Assembly (NCBI RefSeq): GCF_018599195.1 | Contig: NZ_JAHFVK010000001.1 | Coordinates: 1,786,428 to 1,850,427 of the forward strand | DNA length: 64,000 nucleotides | Direction: 5' to 3' | Source: Croceibacterium selenioxidans | Lineage (GTDB): Bacteria > Pseudomonadota > Alphaproteobacteria > Sphingomonadales > Sphingomonadaceae | Shown: positions 27,205 through 36,000 of the stretch, in pieces | How positions within the stretch are numbered: position 1 is the first letter of the stretch | How the letters are laid out: each line of letters starts with the position of its first letter | The notes under the pieces: generated by a model | Databases searched by the model: none | Told to the model about the DNA's origin: nothing | The model's input: only the letters and a program-made list of their open reading frames with translations | Position numbers and translations under genes: made by a program

Positions 27205-27355
27205 CGGTCGAGCCAAAGCCCCTCCGTCAGCCGCTGCGCGGCCGCCACCTCCCCATCGCCATGCGACAGGAAGGGTCGGAAGAAGATCCTCCCTGTGAGC
27301 AAAGCTCATGGGGAGGGGGACCGCCCGCGCATCGGATGGTGGAGGGGCTGACTCC
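27205..27355 (+). repeat. Palindromic intergenic element (REP-like)
   Basis: The stretch between the PQQ-cytochrome gene and the minus-strand membrane genes has complementary outer ends (AGCCCCTCC near the left, GGAGGGGCT near the right) and inner arms (CCTCCCCAT and ATGGGGAGG). A long imperfect hairpin of this kind is typical of extragenic palindromes in sphingomonads. No genes are seen in 27200-27544; the rest holds the terminator. Confidence 0.55.
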
Positions 27356-27493
27356 GCAAAAAAAACCACTTTCCTACAAGCACTTCCATGCATAATGGGT
27401 TGATTCGCGTTTTGTTCTCATCTGGAGAAGCGGATCATGAATACCCTCGCCACCTCGGCGTCGCCCCGTCACGAATCGTCCTGTGCGGCCCAC

Positions 27494-27521
27494 AAAAAAG
27501 GCCGCCCCGAAGGGCGGCCTT
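27494..27521 (-). terminator. Intrinsic terminator of the DUF6644-like gene pair
   Basis: On the minus strand the stem AAGGCCGCCC / GGGCGGCCTT (3-4 nt loop) is followed by TTTTTT (complement of 27494-27499). It lies 24 bp beyond the stop of the gene ending at 27545. Confidence 0.85.
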
Positions 27522-27544
27522 CCTGCTTCAGCCTGGGGCCGAAA

Positions 27545-28054
27545 TCAGTAGAAGATACCGAGCGTGAAGCCGATCGCCCGGCCACAGAACACGACACCGA
27601 GCCAGAAGACCAGCGAGAGCCAGCCGGCCACCTTGGCCATCGTCGGGAACGAGGGGTCCTGCTCCCAATGCTCGACCGTACGCCACGTGGTCATGTGGAA
27701 GTACATCATGTTGAGGCCAGCCAGGGCCAAGAGCGCCATCTTCCCGAGGAACCACGGGTTGATCATGTAGCTGCTCGCCTTGGAGCAGAACAGCAGGCCG
27801 CCGGTAAGCGCTGCCAGGGCAAAGGCGCCCCAGGTCAAGGGCAGCGTGTCCTTGGCAAGTTGCGAAACGCGCAGGGCATGGCCCTTCACGCCGACGAGGC
27901 GCAGGTCGACCAGCGCGATCGTGCCGATCACGGTGACGAGTGCGATGACGTGGGCCGTTTCGAGCGCCGGGAACATCCAGGTCGATTCGGCAATGGTCGT
28001 CCCGAGCGTGGAATACTCGATCCGCTCCCAGAGATTTGTAGGTTCAGGATACAT
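27545..28054 (-). CDS. DUF6644-like multi-spanning membrane protein, second of a pair
   Basis: A 169-residue inner-membrane protein with four or five hydrophobic helices. Sequence markers are STWMFPALETAHVIALVTVIGTIALVDLR-type helices with a conserved TAH, LLFCSKA, and FLGKMALLALAGLNMMYFH. It resembles DUF6644 from memory; His residues in the helices could bind haem or metal, but this is speculation. It follows its paralogue by 12 bp. In sphingomonads such genes are often near PQQ dehydrogenases, as here. Confidence 0.75.
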   Translation of the reverse strand: MYPEPTNLWERIEYSTLGTTIAESTWMFPALETAHVIALVTVIGTIALVDLRLVGVKGHALRVSQLAKDTLPLTWGAFALAALTGGLLFCSKASSYMINPWFLGKMALLALAGLNMMYFHMTTWRTVEHWEQDPSFPTMAKVAGWLSLVFWLGVVFCGRAIGFTLGIFY

Positions 28055-28066
28055 CGAATAGCCCCC

Positions 28067-28591
28067 TTAGGACGGCGCGTAGGCGATCCAGCGACCGCAC
28101 AGCATGATCACGCACCACAGAACGACGAGGAAGATAGCGAGGGCCTTGGTGCCGCCGCTGACCCTGTCGTTAACTGCGCTCTGACGGCGAAGCCCGCGCG
28201 CAAATCCGAGCGCGAGCAGGACCGCGGTCACGACCAGCACCATCTTGATCCAGAAGATCGAGTTGAGCAGGTTGCGTACGGTGTCGCCGAACAGCATGAG
28301 GCCGCCCGACAGGATGATCACCGCCAGCGACCACCACAGGACCTTGGTGTAGCGCGCCGAAGTCTCCGCCAGAGTGGCATGGCCCGCGAGGTTGAAAACG
28401 CGCATGTTGAGCATGAGCACAGCCGCGAACGAGCCGGCGATACCCAGAATATGCGTCACCTGCATGATCGGAATCGCCCAGAAGCGCTCCACGATCCACA
28501 GCGAGAGCGCCGACTCTGACATCGATTGCGCGAACTGGTTGAGTGGCGTCGAATAGAGCCACTGCGTGAAATTATATAATAAGTCGCCCAT
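28067..28591 (-). CDS. DUF6644-like multi-spanning membrane protein, first of a pair
   Basis: A 174-residue paralogue of the downstream protein, with an amphipathic N-terminus (MGDLLYNFTQWLYSTPL) and four or five TM helices, including the matching segments IPIMQVTHILGI and FWIKMVLVVTAVLLALGFARG. The ATG at 28591 is chosen over an upstream extension to 28663 because the extension is Arg/Pro-rich and lacks conservation logic. The pair is divergent from the PQQ dehydrogenase at 29048. Confidence 0.75.
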   Translation of the reverse strand: MGDLLYNFTQWLYSTPLNQFAQSMSESALSLWIVERFWAIPIMQVTHILGIAGSFAAVLMLNMRVFNLAGHATLAETSARYTKVLWWSLAVIILSGGLMLFGDTVRNLLNSIFWIKMVLVVTAVLLALGFARGLRRQSAVNDRVSGGTKALAIFLVVLWCVIMLCGRWIAYAPS

Positions 28592-29047
28592 CAGGAAACT
28601 CTTTCTCCCTGCATTTGCCTTCCACTCGCAGGCCCGAGGTAACGGACTCACAGCGCGAGGCACTACCCCTTGTCTGCACAGCGGACGGCAAACTTGCCGA
28701 GTTAATTACGGTAACCGTCCGGTTACAACGCAGTTACACGAGCGAAGCCTGCGCACCTTGACGTAACGCAAATCCCGCTAGCGCCCGGAAACCTTCTCGC
28801 CAAGCCCTAGTCGTTCGCAGGCTGTTCGCTTTCGATTGACTATGTCTGGCGCGCGCGAAATCGAAGGACTCGGCCAGCAAGTCAAGCGGCGCTGCTACGA
28901 TGATACAAACTGCGACAATCGTGGGACGGAGGGCGACGCGAGAGGCCATTGTCAAATTCAAGAACCGATCCTAGGACAGAATCAACGAGGGCCCGCTAAT
29001 GCGCGGTCCGATGCGTTGGGATTCGTACTGTTTGGGAGGGATCGTTT
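28592..29047. promoter_or_regulatory. Divergent intergenic region with inverted repeat
   Basis: This 456-bp gap separates the minus-strand membrane pair from the plus-strand PQQ dehydrogenase. It holds a perfect inverted repeat GTAACCG-TC-CGGTTAC at 28711-28726, about 120 bp upstream of the membrane gene start, which looks like a repressor or activator site. No gene is supported here. Confidence 0.45.
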
Positions 29048-30946
29048 ATGCGTGTCGCAAAGAGCCTTAGGCTCGCGACAGGCTTGCTGCTTGCAGCCAG
29101 CACCGCCGCAATCGCTCAGGATGCGATTCCTGACGGCGATTGGCAGTCGATCAACCGCGATCCCGCGGCCACCCGCTACTCCCCTCTCGACGACGTCAAC
29201 CGGTCGAACGTCACCGGCCTGACCCAGTCCTGGGAATATCCGCTCAAGTCCTTCAACACCGCCGTGCCGGTCGTAGTGGAAGGGACGATGTTCTTCCCCG
29301 CCGGCAACCGTATCGTCGCGCTCGACGCCGATACCGGTCAGGAGCGTTGGGTCTTCACCATCCCGCCCGCCGGTGAACAACCGCGCAACGCCTCGACTCG
29401 CGGCGTTGGGTACTGGCCGGGCGAAGGTTCGACCCCCGCCCGCATCCTGGTGATGGCCGGCACGACCATGCTCGCGCTCGACGCGGCCACTGGGCAGCCT
29501 TCCGCCGGCTTCGGTCAGAACGGTATGATCGACGTGGGCGTGTCCTACGGCGGCTCTGTTACGATCGCGGAAAACGTCGCGATCATCGGTGCGGCCACCC
29601 TCGAAAATCCGGTCGGCGTGCCGGGCAATCCGCGCGCTTTCGATGTCCGCACCGGCGCAAAGCTGTGGGAATTCCAGACCGTTCCGCAGGCCGGTCAGCC
29701 GCACAACGAGACCTGGGGCAATGGCTGGAAGGGCCGCTCCGGTACCAATATGTGGGCTTTCTCCGCCCCGGTCGACCTGGATCGCGGGATCGTGATCCTG
29801 CCGATCTCCGGTCCGGCTCCGAACTACTGGGGCGGCGAACGCCCCGGCACCAATCTTTACGGCAACTCGCTGGTGGCGGTCGATTTCAAGACCGGCCAAT
29901 ACAAGTGGCATTACCAGACGGTCCATCACGACATCTGGGATACCGACATGCCCAGCGCCGGGCCGCTGATCAACGTGACGATCAATGGCAAGTCGGAGCC
30001 GGTCATTGCCCACGTCGGCAAGTCGAGCCTGTTCTATGTGATCGATCGCGAAACCGGCGTACCGGCCCTGCCGGTCGAAGAGCGCGCGGTTCCGGTGGGT
30101 GACGTGCCGGGTGAATACTATCACCCGACGCAGCCGATCCCGGTCAACACGCCACCGCTAAGCCGCGTCTCACTGACGTTCGACGACATCGTCGACGCCG
30201 AGGACACGACGCCGGAACATGCTGCGGCCTGCCGCGCGATGTGGGACAAGGCCGGCGGCTATCTGAACTTCGGCCTGTTCACGCCCTTCATGTATCACCA
30301 GGCCGGCACCCCGCCGCGTTCGACCATCCAGCTTCCGGGCGGAACGGGCGGCGTGAACTGGGGTGGTGCCGCGGCCGATCCGACGACGGGTCTGGTCTAC
30401 GTCAACGCGCAGGACACCTCGCTGGTCGGGTGGGTCGAGCGCAAGGAATCGAGCGAAAGCTACAGCTTCGACGCGAACGACACCGACCAGCCGTACGACC
30501 GCGCCAGCGTCGACGGCAAGGGTCCGTTCTTCTCGTTCAGCGCGCCGCTTTCCGGCCAATACGACGCGCAAGGCCGCGGCGTGGGTCCAAGCGCGCCGTG
30601 CTACAAGCCGCCATGGGGCGAACTGGTCGCTATCAACGCCAACACCGGCGCGATCCAGTGGTCCGTACCCCTGGGCGTGATCGACGAACTGCCTGAAGGC
30701 AAGCGACTGGTGGGTAACTCCGGCAGCGCTGGACCCACGGTTACGGCCGGGGGACTGGTCTTCATCGGTGCCACCAACGACAGGCGTTTCCGCGCCTTCG
30801 ACGCGCAGACCGGACAACAACTCTGGGAAGCGCAACTCAAGAGCAACGCCAACGCGAACCCGATGACTTATCGTGGTCGCAGCGGCAAGCAATACGTCGC
30901 CATCAATGCTGGTGGCACTATCGTAAGCTATTCGCTATCCCGATAG
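29048..30946 (+). CDS. PQQ-dependent dehydrogenase, glucose-dehydrogenase-like branch, soluble
   Basis: A 632-residue secreted propeller (signal peptide cleaved near AIAQ), third paralogue of the soluble glucose-dehydrogenase-like set. It has RPGTNLY and YQTVHHDIWDTDMP instead of the RPGNNLF and HHDLWD forms of the others, so it is somewhat diverged around the cofactor. GGGAGGG lies upstream of the ATG. It is followed by a PDLxGxW-type protein and a DUF6152 protein, matching the pairing at 18917-20889. Confidence 0.9.
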   Translation: MRVAKSLRLATGLLLAASTAAIAQDAIPDGDWQSINRDPAATRYSPLDDVNRSNVTGLTQSWEYPLKSFNTAVPVVVEGTMFFPAGNRIVALDADTGQERWVFTIPPAGEQPRNASTRGVGYWPGEGSTPARILVMAGTTMLALDAATGQPSAGFGQNGMIDVGVSYGGSVTIAENVAIIGAATLENPVGVPGNPRAFDVRTGAKLWEFQTVPQAGQPHNETWGNGWKGRSGTNMWAFSAPVDLDRGIVILPISGPAPNYWGGERPGTNLYGNSLVAVDFKTGQYKWHYQTVHHDIWDTDMPSAGPLINVTINGKSEPVIAHVGKSSLFYVIDRETGVPALPVEERAVPVGDVPGEYYHPTQPIPVNTPPLSRVSLTFDDIVDAEDTTPEHAAACRAMWDKAGGYLNFGLFTPFMYHQAGTPPRSTIQLPGGTGGVNWGGAAADPTTGLVYVNAQDTSLVGWVERKESSESYSFDANDTDQPYDRASVDGKGPFFSFSAPLSGQYDAQGRGVGPSAPCYKPPWGELVAINANTGAIQWSVPLGVIDELPEGKRLVGNSGSAGPTVTAGGLVFIGATNDRRFRAFDAQTGQQLWEAQLKSNANANPMTYRGRSGKQYVAINAGGTIVSYSLSR

Positions 30947-30975
30947 AGTTACCCAAGAGAGAGAGGTTATTGGGG

Positions 30976-31836
30976 ATGAAAAGATTTTCCGTTCTGGCAG
31001 CCACCGCTGCTGCTTTTGTGATGGCAGGTGGCACCGCCGCCCTCACGCCGGCAGCTGCGCAGCAGACGCAGCAACCGGCTCAGATTGGCGGCAAGCCGAA
31101 CCTCAACGGTATCTGGCAGGTCCTGAACAACGCGAACGACGACCTGGAGCCGCACTCGGCCAAGCCGAACCCGCTGCCCGAGGCCGGCCGTGCGCTGGGC
31201 GCTCTCTCGGCTATCCAGCCGGGCCTGGGCGTCGTCGAAGGCGGCAAGATCCCCTACAAGCCCGAGGCTCTCGAGCGCCTGAACCACAACCGCGCCAACC
31301 TGGTAAAGCATGATCCCGAAGCGGCCTGCTACCTCCCGGGTATTCCGCGCGCGACGTACATGCCCTATCCGTTCCAGATCGTTCAGGGCGAAAACGACGA
31401 CATCCTGATGGTCTACGAGTATGCGACCGCCAACCGCGTGGTCGAGATGCGTGACGTCGAAGTCCCGCCGATCGACACCTGGATGGGCACCTCCTACGGC
31501 AAGTGGGAAGGCGATACCCTCGTCGTCACCACCCTGGCCCTCGGCCCGGGCGACGTGAAGCTCCCCGGTGGTGAAATGGAAGCCGGCGTGACCTGGCTCG
31601 ACCGTGCCGGTAACTACCTGAGCAACACCTCGACCGTCACCGAGCGCTTCACCAAGGTGAACGACAACCTGATCCAGTACAGCGCGACGATCGAGGATCC
31701 GGAACTGTACACCAAGCCGTGGACCATCTCGATGCCGCTGTACCGGCGGATGGAGCCCAACGCGCAGCTGCTTGAATTCCGTTGCGTACCGTTCAGCGAG
31801 CCCATGCTATATGGCGACTTGCTGGAAGGGCAGTAA
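30976..31836 (+). CDS. Secreted PDLxGxW-family protein, paralogue 3 (shorter)
   Basis: A 286-residue secreted protein (signal peptide near AAAQ) related to the genes at 20889 and 22059 by GKPNLNGIW, GKWEGDTLVVTTLAL, VTERFTKVNDNLIQY and a final LLEFRC block. It has the additional block DPEAACYLPGIPRATYMPYP. ATG 30976 is preferred over TTG 30970, since GAGAGAGG lies 9 nt upstream. Function unknown; it follows a PQQ dehydrogenase, as paralogue 1 does. Confidence 0.8.
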   Translation: MKRFSVLAATAAAFVMAGGTAALTPAAAQQTQQPAQIGGKPNLNGIWQVLNNANDDLEPHSAKPNPLPEAGRALGALSAIQPGLGVVEGGKIPYKPEALERLNHNRANLVKHDPEAACYLPGIPRATYMPYPFQIVQGENDDILMVYEYATANRVVEMRDVEVPPIDTWMGTSYGKWEGDTLVVTTLALGPGDVKLPGGEMEAGVTWLDRAGNYLSNTSTVTERFTKVNDNLIQYSATIEDPELYTKPWTISMPLYRRMEPNAQLLEFRCVPFSEPMLYGDLLEGQ

Positions 31837-31905
31837 GCAGCAGTCCGCGTAACGTAAGAATAATAAATACTTGACCCGCATAGACAGAGTTTAAGGAGTT
31901 AAGAC

Positions 31906-32325
31906 ATGCACGTGAAGAAGTGGACTGCCGCCGCGGTTGGCGCAGTGCTCGCACTGAGCGCTGCCGGCACCGCCGTCGCCCACCATTCCTTCGCCACCGA
32001 GTTCGACCGCAACAAGCCGATCCGGCTTGAAGGCAAGGTGGTGAAGTTCGAGTGGGTTAACCCGCACTCGTGGATTCACCTGAAGACCAAGGACGGCACC
32101 ACCTGGCGCGTCGAAGGCGGTGCGCCGAGCGCTCTGCTGCGTCGTGGCTGGAACCGTAACTCGCTGCCGGCCGGCACCGACATCATCGTCGACGCGTTCC
32201 GCGCTCGCGATGGTGACACCCGCGCCAGCGCCGCCGAAATCCGCTTCCCGAACGGTCGCGAGCTCTCGCTCGGCAACCCGACGACCGAAGCTGTGGCTGC
32301 AGCTGCCAAGCGCGGCGGCCAGTAA
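31906..32325 (+). CDS. DUF6152 family secreted protein
   Basis: A 139-residue protein with a signal peptide cleaved near the His pair (TAVAHHSFATEFD), followed by a small beta-barrel-like domain with VKFEWVNPHSWIHLKTKDG and WRVEGGAPSALLRRGW. This wording is characteristic of DUF6152. The N-terminal HH after cleavage could bind a metal such as copper (inference). It is last in the transcript from 29048 and ends before a strong terminator. Confidence 0.85.
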   Translation: MHVKKWTAAAVGAVLALSAAGTAVAHHSFATEFDRNKPIRLEGKVVKFEWVNPHSWIHLKTKDGTTWRVEGGAPSALLRRGWNRNSLPAGTDIIVDAFRARDGDTRASAAEIRFPNGRELSLGNPTTEAVAAAAKRGGQ

Positions 32326-32347
32326 GCCAAACGGCGCTTACAGAAAG

Positions 32348-32386
32348 GGGGCCCGCGACCAGTCCGGTCGCGGGCCCCTTTTTCTT
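32348..32386 (+). terminator. Strong intrinsic terminator
   Basis: A 13-bp perfect stem GGGGCCCGCGACC / GGTCGCGGGCCCC with a 5-nt loop is followed by TTTTTCTTT. It closes the PQQ/PDLxGxW/DUF6152 transcript. Confidence 0.93.
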
Positions 32387-32482
32387 TGAGGCCAGGCCAT
32401 CAGGGTTTTTGCCCCGTGGAACCAAGGGAACCATCCGGCGTTATCCTGCATCAATCCGAAGTGGCCGTGTGGGGGAAATAGA

Positions 32483-32503
32483 ATGCATGGTACGCCATTA
32501 TGA
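32483..32503 (+). other. Possible six-codon leader ORF
   Basis: ATG CAT GGT ACG CCA TTA TGA, with GGGGGAAA about 5-8 nt upstream. Its stop codon overlaps the ATG of the response regulator at 32500, which has no clear ribosome site of its own. This suggests translational coupling through a mini-leader; it could be chance. Confidence 0.35.
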
Positions 32504-32868
32504 GCTCCGTCCTTCTAGTTGAGGACGAACTGCTCGTTCGGGAGCTAGCCCTCGAAGACCTGACCGACGCCGGCTTCGACGTCACTGCCGCCAACGACGG
32601 CGACGAGGCTCTCGCGATCCTCCGCCAGGGCCAGACCTTCGACCTCCTCTTCACCGATATCCGCATGCCCGGCATGACAGATGGTTGGGAACTCGCCCGG
32701 GTCGCCAAGGAGATTATTCCGGGCCTCAAGGTGATCTACGCAACCGGGATGGGGGAAACCGACTACGAATTTCCCATTACGGAAGCTTACGTGCGTAAGC
32801 CGTACACCCTGAAGGACCTGCGCAAAGCTCTCGATAACCTCGGATTTCAGCTAGTGACGGTGAGCTGA
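32500..32868 (+). CDS. Single-domain response regulator (CheY-like receiver)
   Basis: A 122-residue receiver domain with no output domain. The acidic pocket is in LLVEDE, the phospho-acceptor Asp is D53 (FTDIRMPG), and the conserved Lys is K100 (YVRKPY). It receives phosphate from a histidine kinase not present in this window. Sphingomonads often carry such orphan receivers in stress phosphorelays. Its neighbours do not indicate a partner. Confidence 0.9.
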   Translation: MSSVLLVEDELLVRELALEDLTDAGFDVTAANDGDEALAILRQGQTFDLLFTDIRMPGMTDGWELARVAKEIIPGLKVIYATGMGETDYEFPITEAYVRKPYTLKDLRKALDNLGFQLVTVS

Positions 32869-33022
32869 CGGCCGCAACTGCTGCGGTAACGCCCCTCCTA
32901 CCCTGTGAAAAACGTGTCGGCGTCCCGGAGTCGCGGACGCGCGAAGTGCAGCTTTTCCGCATCAGTTCCACAGCAGATGAGCCGACATCTTAACGCCCGA
33001 TTGACAGCTGCACCCGGCTTTT

Positions 33023-33034
33023 GGTAGCGCTACC
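33023..33034. promoter_or_regulatory. LacI-type palindrome upstream of the TonB receptor
   Basis: GGTAGCGCTACC, a perfect 12-bp palindrome with a central CG, as in LacI-family operators. It lies 62-73 bp upstream of the receptor start and resembles operators reported for sugar-responsive LacI regulators such as XylR of Caulobacter. Confidence 0.6.
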
Positions 33035-33095
33035 TGCGAAGTCTAAACGGCTTGCCTCGTAGCCCATAGGGCACGAGCCAGGGGAGGGAATGTCT

Positions 33096-36000
33096 ATGAA
33101 CCGTTCTAGGGTATTGTCCGCGCTCGTTCGCTCGGCGTCGATTGCAACCATCGCGACCTGTTTTGTTAGCGCTAACTCCGCCATGGCGCAGGATTCTCCG
33201 CCCGCGGAGAATGAGATCGTCGTGACCGGCGTTCGCGCCTCGCTCGACCGATCGATCGACCTCAAGCGCGAATCGCATGGCGTCGTCGACGGCATTTCGG
33301 CCGAAGACATCGGCAAGTTCCCTGACACCAACCTCGCCGAATCACTTCAGCGCATCACCGGCGTTTCGATTGACCGCGTGAACGGTGAAGGGTCCAAGGT
33401 TACCGTCCGTGGCTTCGGGCCCGGCTATAACCTCGTCACTCTCAACGGCCGCGCCATCCCGACCGCGAGCATCGCCTCGATCGGCCAAGACCAGAACGGT
33501 GACTTCGTCTCGGGCACCACCCGTTCGTTCGACTTCTCGAACGTGGCGACCGAAGGCGTAAGCATGCTCGAGGTCTACAAGACCGCGCGCGCCTCGGTCA
33601 CCTCGGGTGGCATCGGCGCGACGATCAACATCGTCACCCGCAAGCCGCTGGACGGCGAAGCCGGCTTCAGCGGCTCGATCGGCGCGAAGGCGGTCTATGA
33701 CTCGACCGACACCGACTACGCCCGTGTCACGCCGGAAGTCTCCGGCTTGCTCAACTGGGTCAGCGACGACGGCAAGTTCGGCATCGGCCTGTTCGGCAGC
33801 TGGCAGCGGCGCAACAACTCGGCGCCGTCGGCCTCGGTCAACGACTGGAATATCGTCCGCTATTCGGCGTTCTCCGATCCCTACAACAGCGGCTTCATCC
33901 AGTCCGCCATTCGCGTGGATTCCAACGGCGATCCGGTGATCAATCCGGTAACGGGAGAGCCGTTCAAGGATATGACCACCACGGTGACGGGTGCGCCGAG
34001 CGGCGACACGCTGGTGGCCATTCCGAACGACATGCGCCTGCACTATTCGGAGTTCAAGCGGGAGCGCATCAACGGCCAGCTAACTCTGCAATTCCAGCCT
34101 ACGGATGAACTGCAGATCACTGCCGACGGGACGTTCTTCCAGAACCAGTCGGAAGAGCAACGCTCCGACCAGGCAACCTGGCTCAACCGCCCGTTCAGCA
34201 ACGTGGTGTTTGACAGCGAACCCGTCGCGACCGCCATCTCCATCACGGACGTCATCTCTGGCGCCAAGGACGGCGGTTTCGAGCAGCAGTACCGTGCGAT
34301 CGAGGATCGGCTCGTTTCGTTCGGCCTCAACCTCCAGTACGAGCCGATGGATAACCTGACCCTCTACCTCGACGGTCACTATTCGAAGGCAAAGTCGCTT
34401 CCGAACAATCCGCTCGGTCATTCGTCGACGCTCGTCGCCATTGCCCAGAAGGGTGTTGCCGGCCAGACGCTGCAGGTCATTGACGGCTTCCCGGTCCAGC
34501 AGATCACCTTCAACGACAATCCCGCAACCGGCGGCAACGGCAATGCCAATGGCATTCTCGACCTGCCCGACCTGGGCTCGCAGGTCGCGCGTAGCACGAC
34601 CTCGCGTCAGATACAGGATACGGTCGAAGTCCGCTTCGACGGTGCCTGGGAAATGGGTGATGACGATCGTGTCACCTTCGGCGCGGCCTATCGCGACAAC
34701 GACATGAACCAGACCCGCACCGACACCTATCAGGCGCTCGGCGACTGGGGCGTGGGTAACATCGGCGACGTCGAACAGTTCGCCCCTGGCGTGGTGTCGG
34801 AGTTCTGCCTGCCTTGTAAATTCAACAAGTTCGACCCGCAGGCGACCGGTGCACTGCTGAACTCCTTCCGGGCCGATGCCACCAAGCTCTATACCTTGCT
34901 GGGCAACGAGTACCCGAATTTTGGCAGCGTCAACGGCGTGCAGGACAATACGGTGAAGGAACAGATCTGGGCGGCTTACGCTCAGGTCGAAGTCAACACC
35001 GAGCTTAGCCACATGCCGATCAACATCGTTGCCGGTGTCCGTTACGAACGCACGAACTCGACCTCGATCTCGCTGGTCACGCCGCCTTCCGAATTGCGCT
35101 GGGATGCTGACAACGACTTCACCAAGGTCATCGCCCCAGACAGCGTCAACGTGGAGGCGGATAACGATTACGACCACATCCTGCCGGCACTCGACTTCAC
35201 GAGCGAGCTCAAGGGCCGTGTGTCGTACGGCAAGACGATTTCCCGTCCGGACTTCGGTTCCTTGTTCTCGGCCGTCGACATCGGTTCGAACAACCCGAAC
35301 CGTCCGACCTTGCTCGGCGGCGTGCCGTCGGCCCGGTCGGGCAACCCGCTGCTCGTGCCGCTGGTGTCCGACAACTTTGACGTCTCGCTGGAATACTACT
35401 TCGCCCCGACCAGCTACGTATCGGCGGGCTTCTTCGATAAGCGCGTGAGCAACTTCGTTGGTACCGGCCAGGAGAACCAGGAACTGTTCGGCCTGCGTGA
35501 TCCAAGCTCGGGCGCGGCGGGAACGCGGTCGGGTGATGCGGCGGCCTATCTCCGCAGCATTGGCGCCGACCTGTCCGACGTGAACCTGTTTACGATGACG
35601 GCCCTGATCGACCAGGTCGGTCTGGCAGGCGCCAGCACGCAGTTCCAGGCTAACTTCGCGAACGGGGCGCTCGACCAGGCTTTCGTCGACCAGGTCCTCA
35701 AGGCCTACAACGTTTCGCCAAACGCCGCCGATCCGCTGTTCACCTTCCAGGTGCAGAAGCCGGTCAACAACAAGGAAGGCCACATCTACGGCCTCGAAAT
35801 CGCCGGTCAGTACTTCCTTGGCACCACGGGCTTCGGCATTTCGGGCGCCTACACGATGGTGAACGGCGATATCGGTTACGACATCCTGGCCGACCCGAGC
35901 GCCGACCAGTTCGCCCTGCTCGGCCTGTCCGACACGGCAAACGTCACGCTGATCTACGAAAACTACGGGTTCTCTGCCCGGTTGGCGTACAACTGGCGCG

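Noticed and set aside
27437..28519. A 360-codon plus-strand open frame over the DUF6644-like pair
   Set aside because: Very rich in charged residues with no hydrophobic core, as expected for the complement of membrane genes; it also starts before a terminator of the opposite strand.
34080..35783. A 567-codon minus-strand open frame inside the TonB receptor
   Set aside because: No domain or ribosome site, and the receptor is intact on the plus strand.
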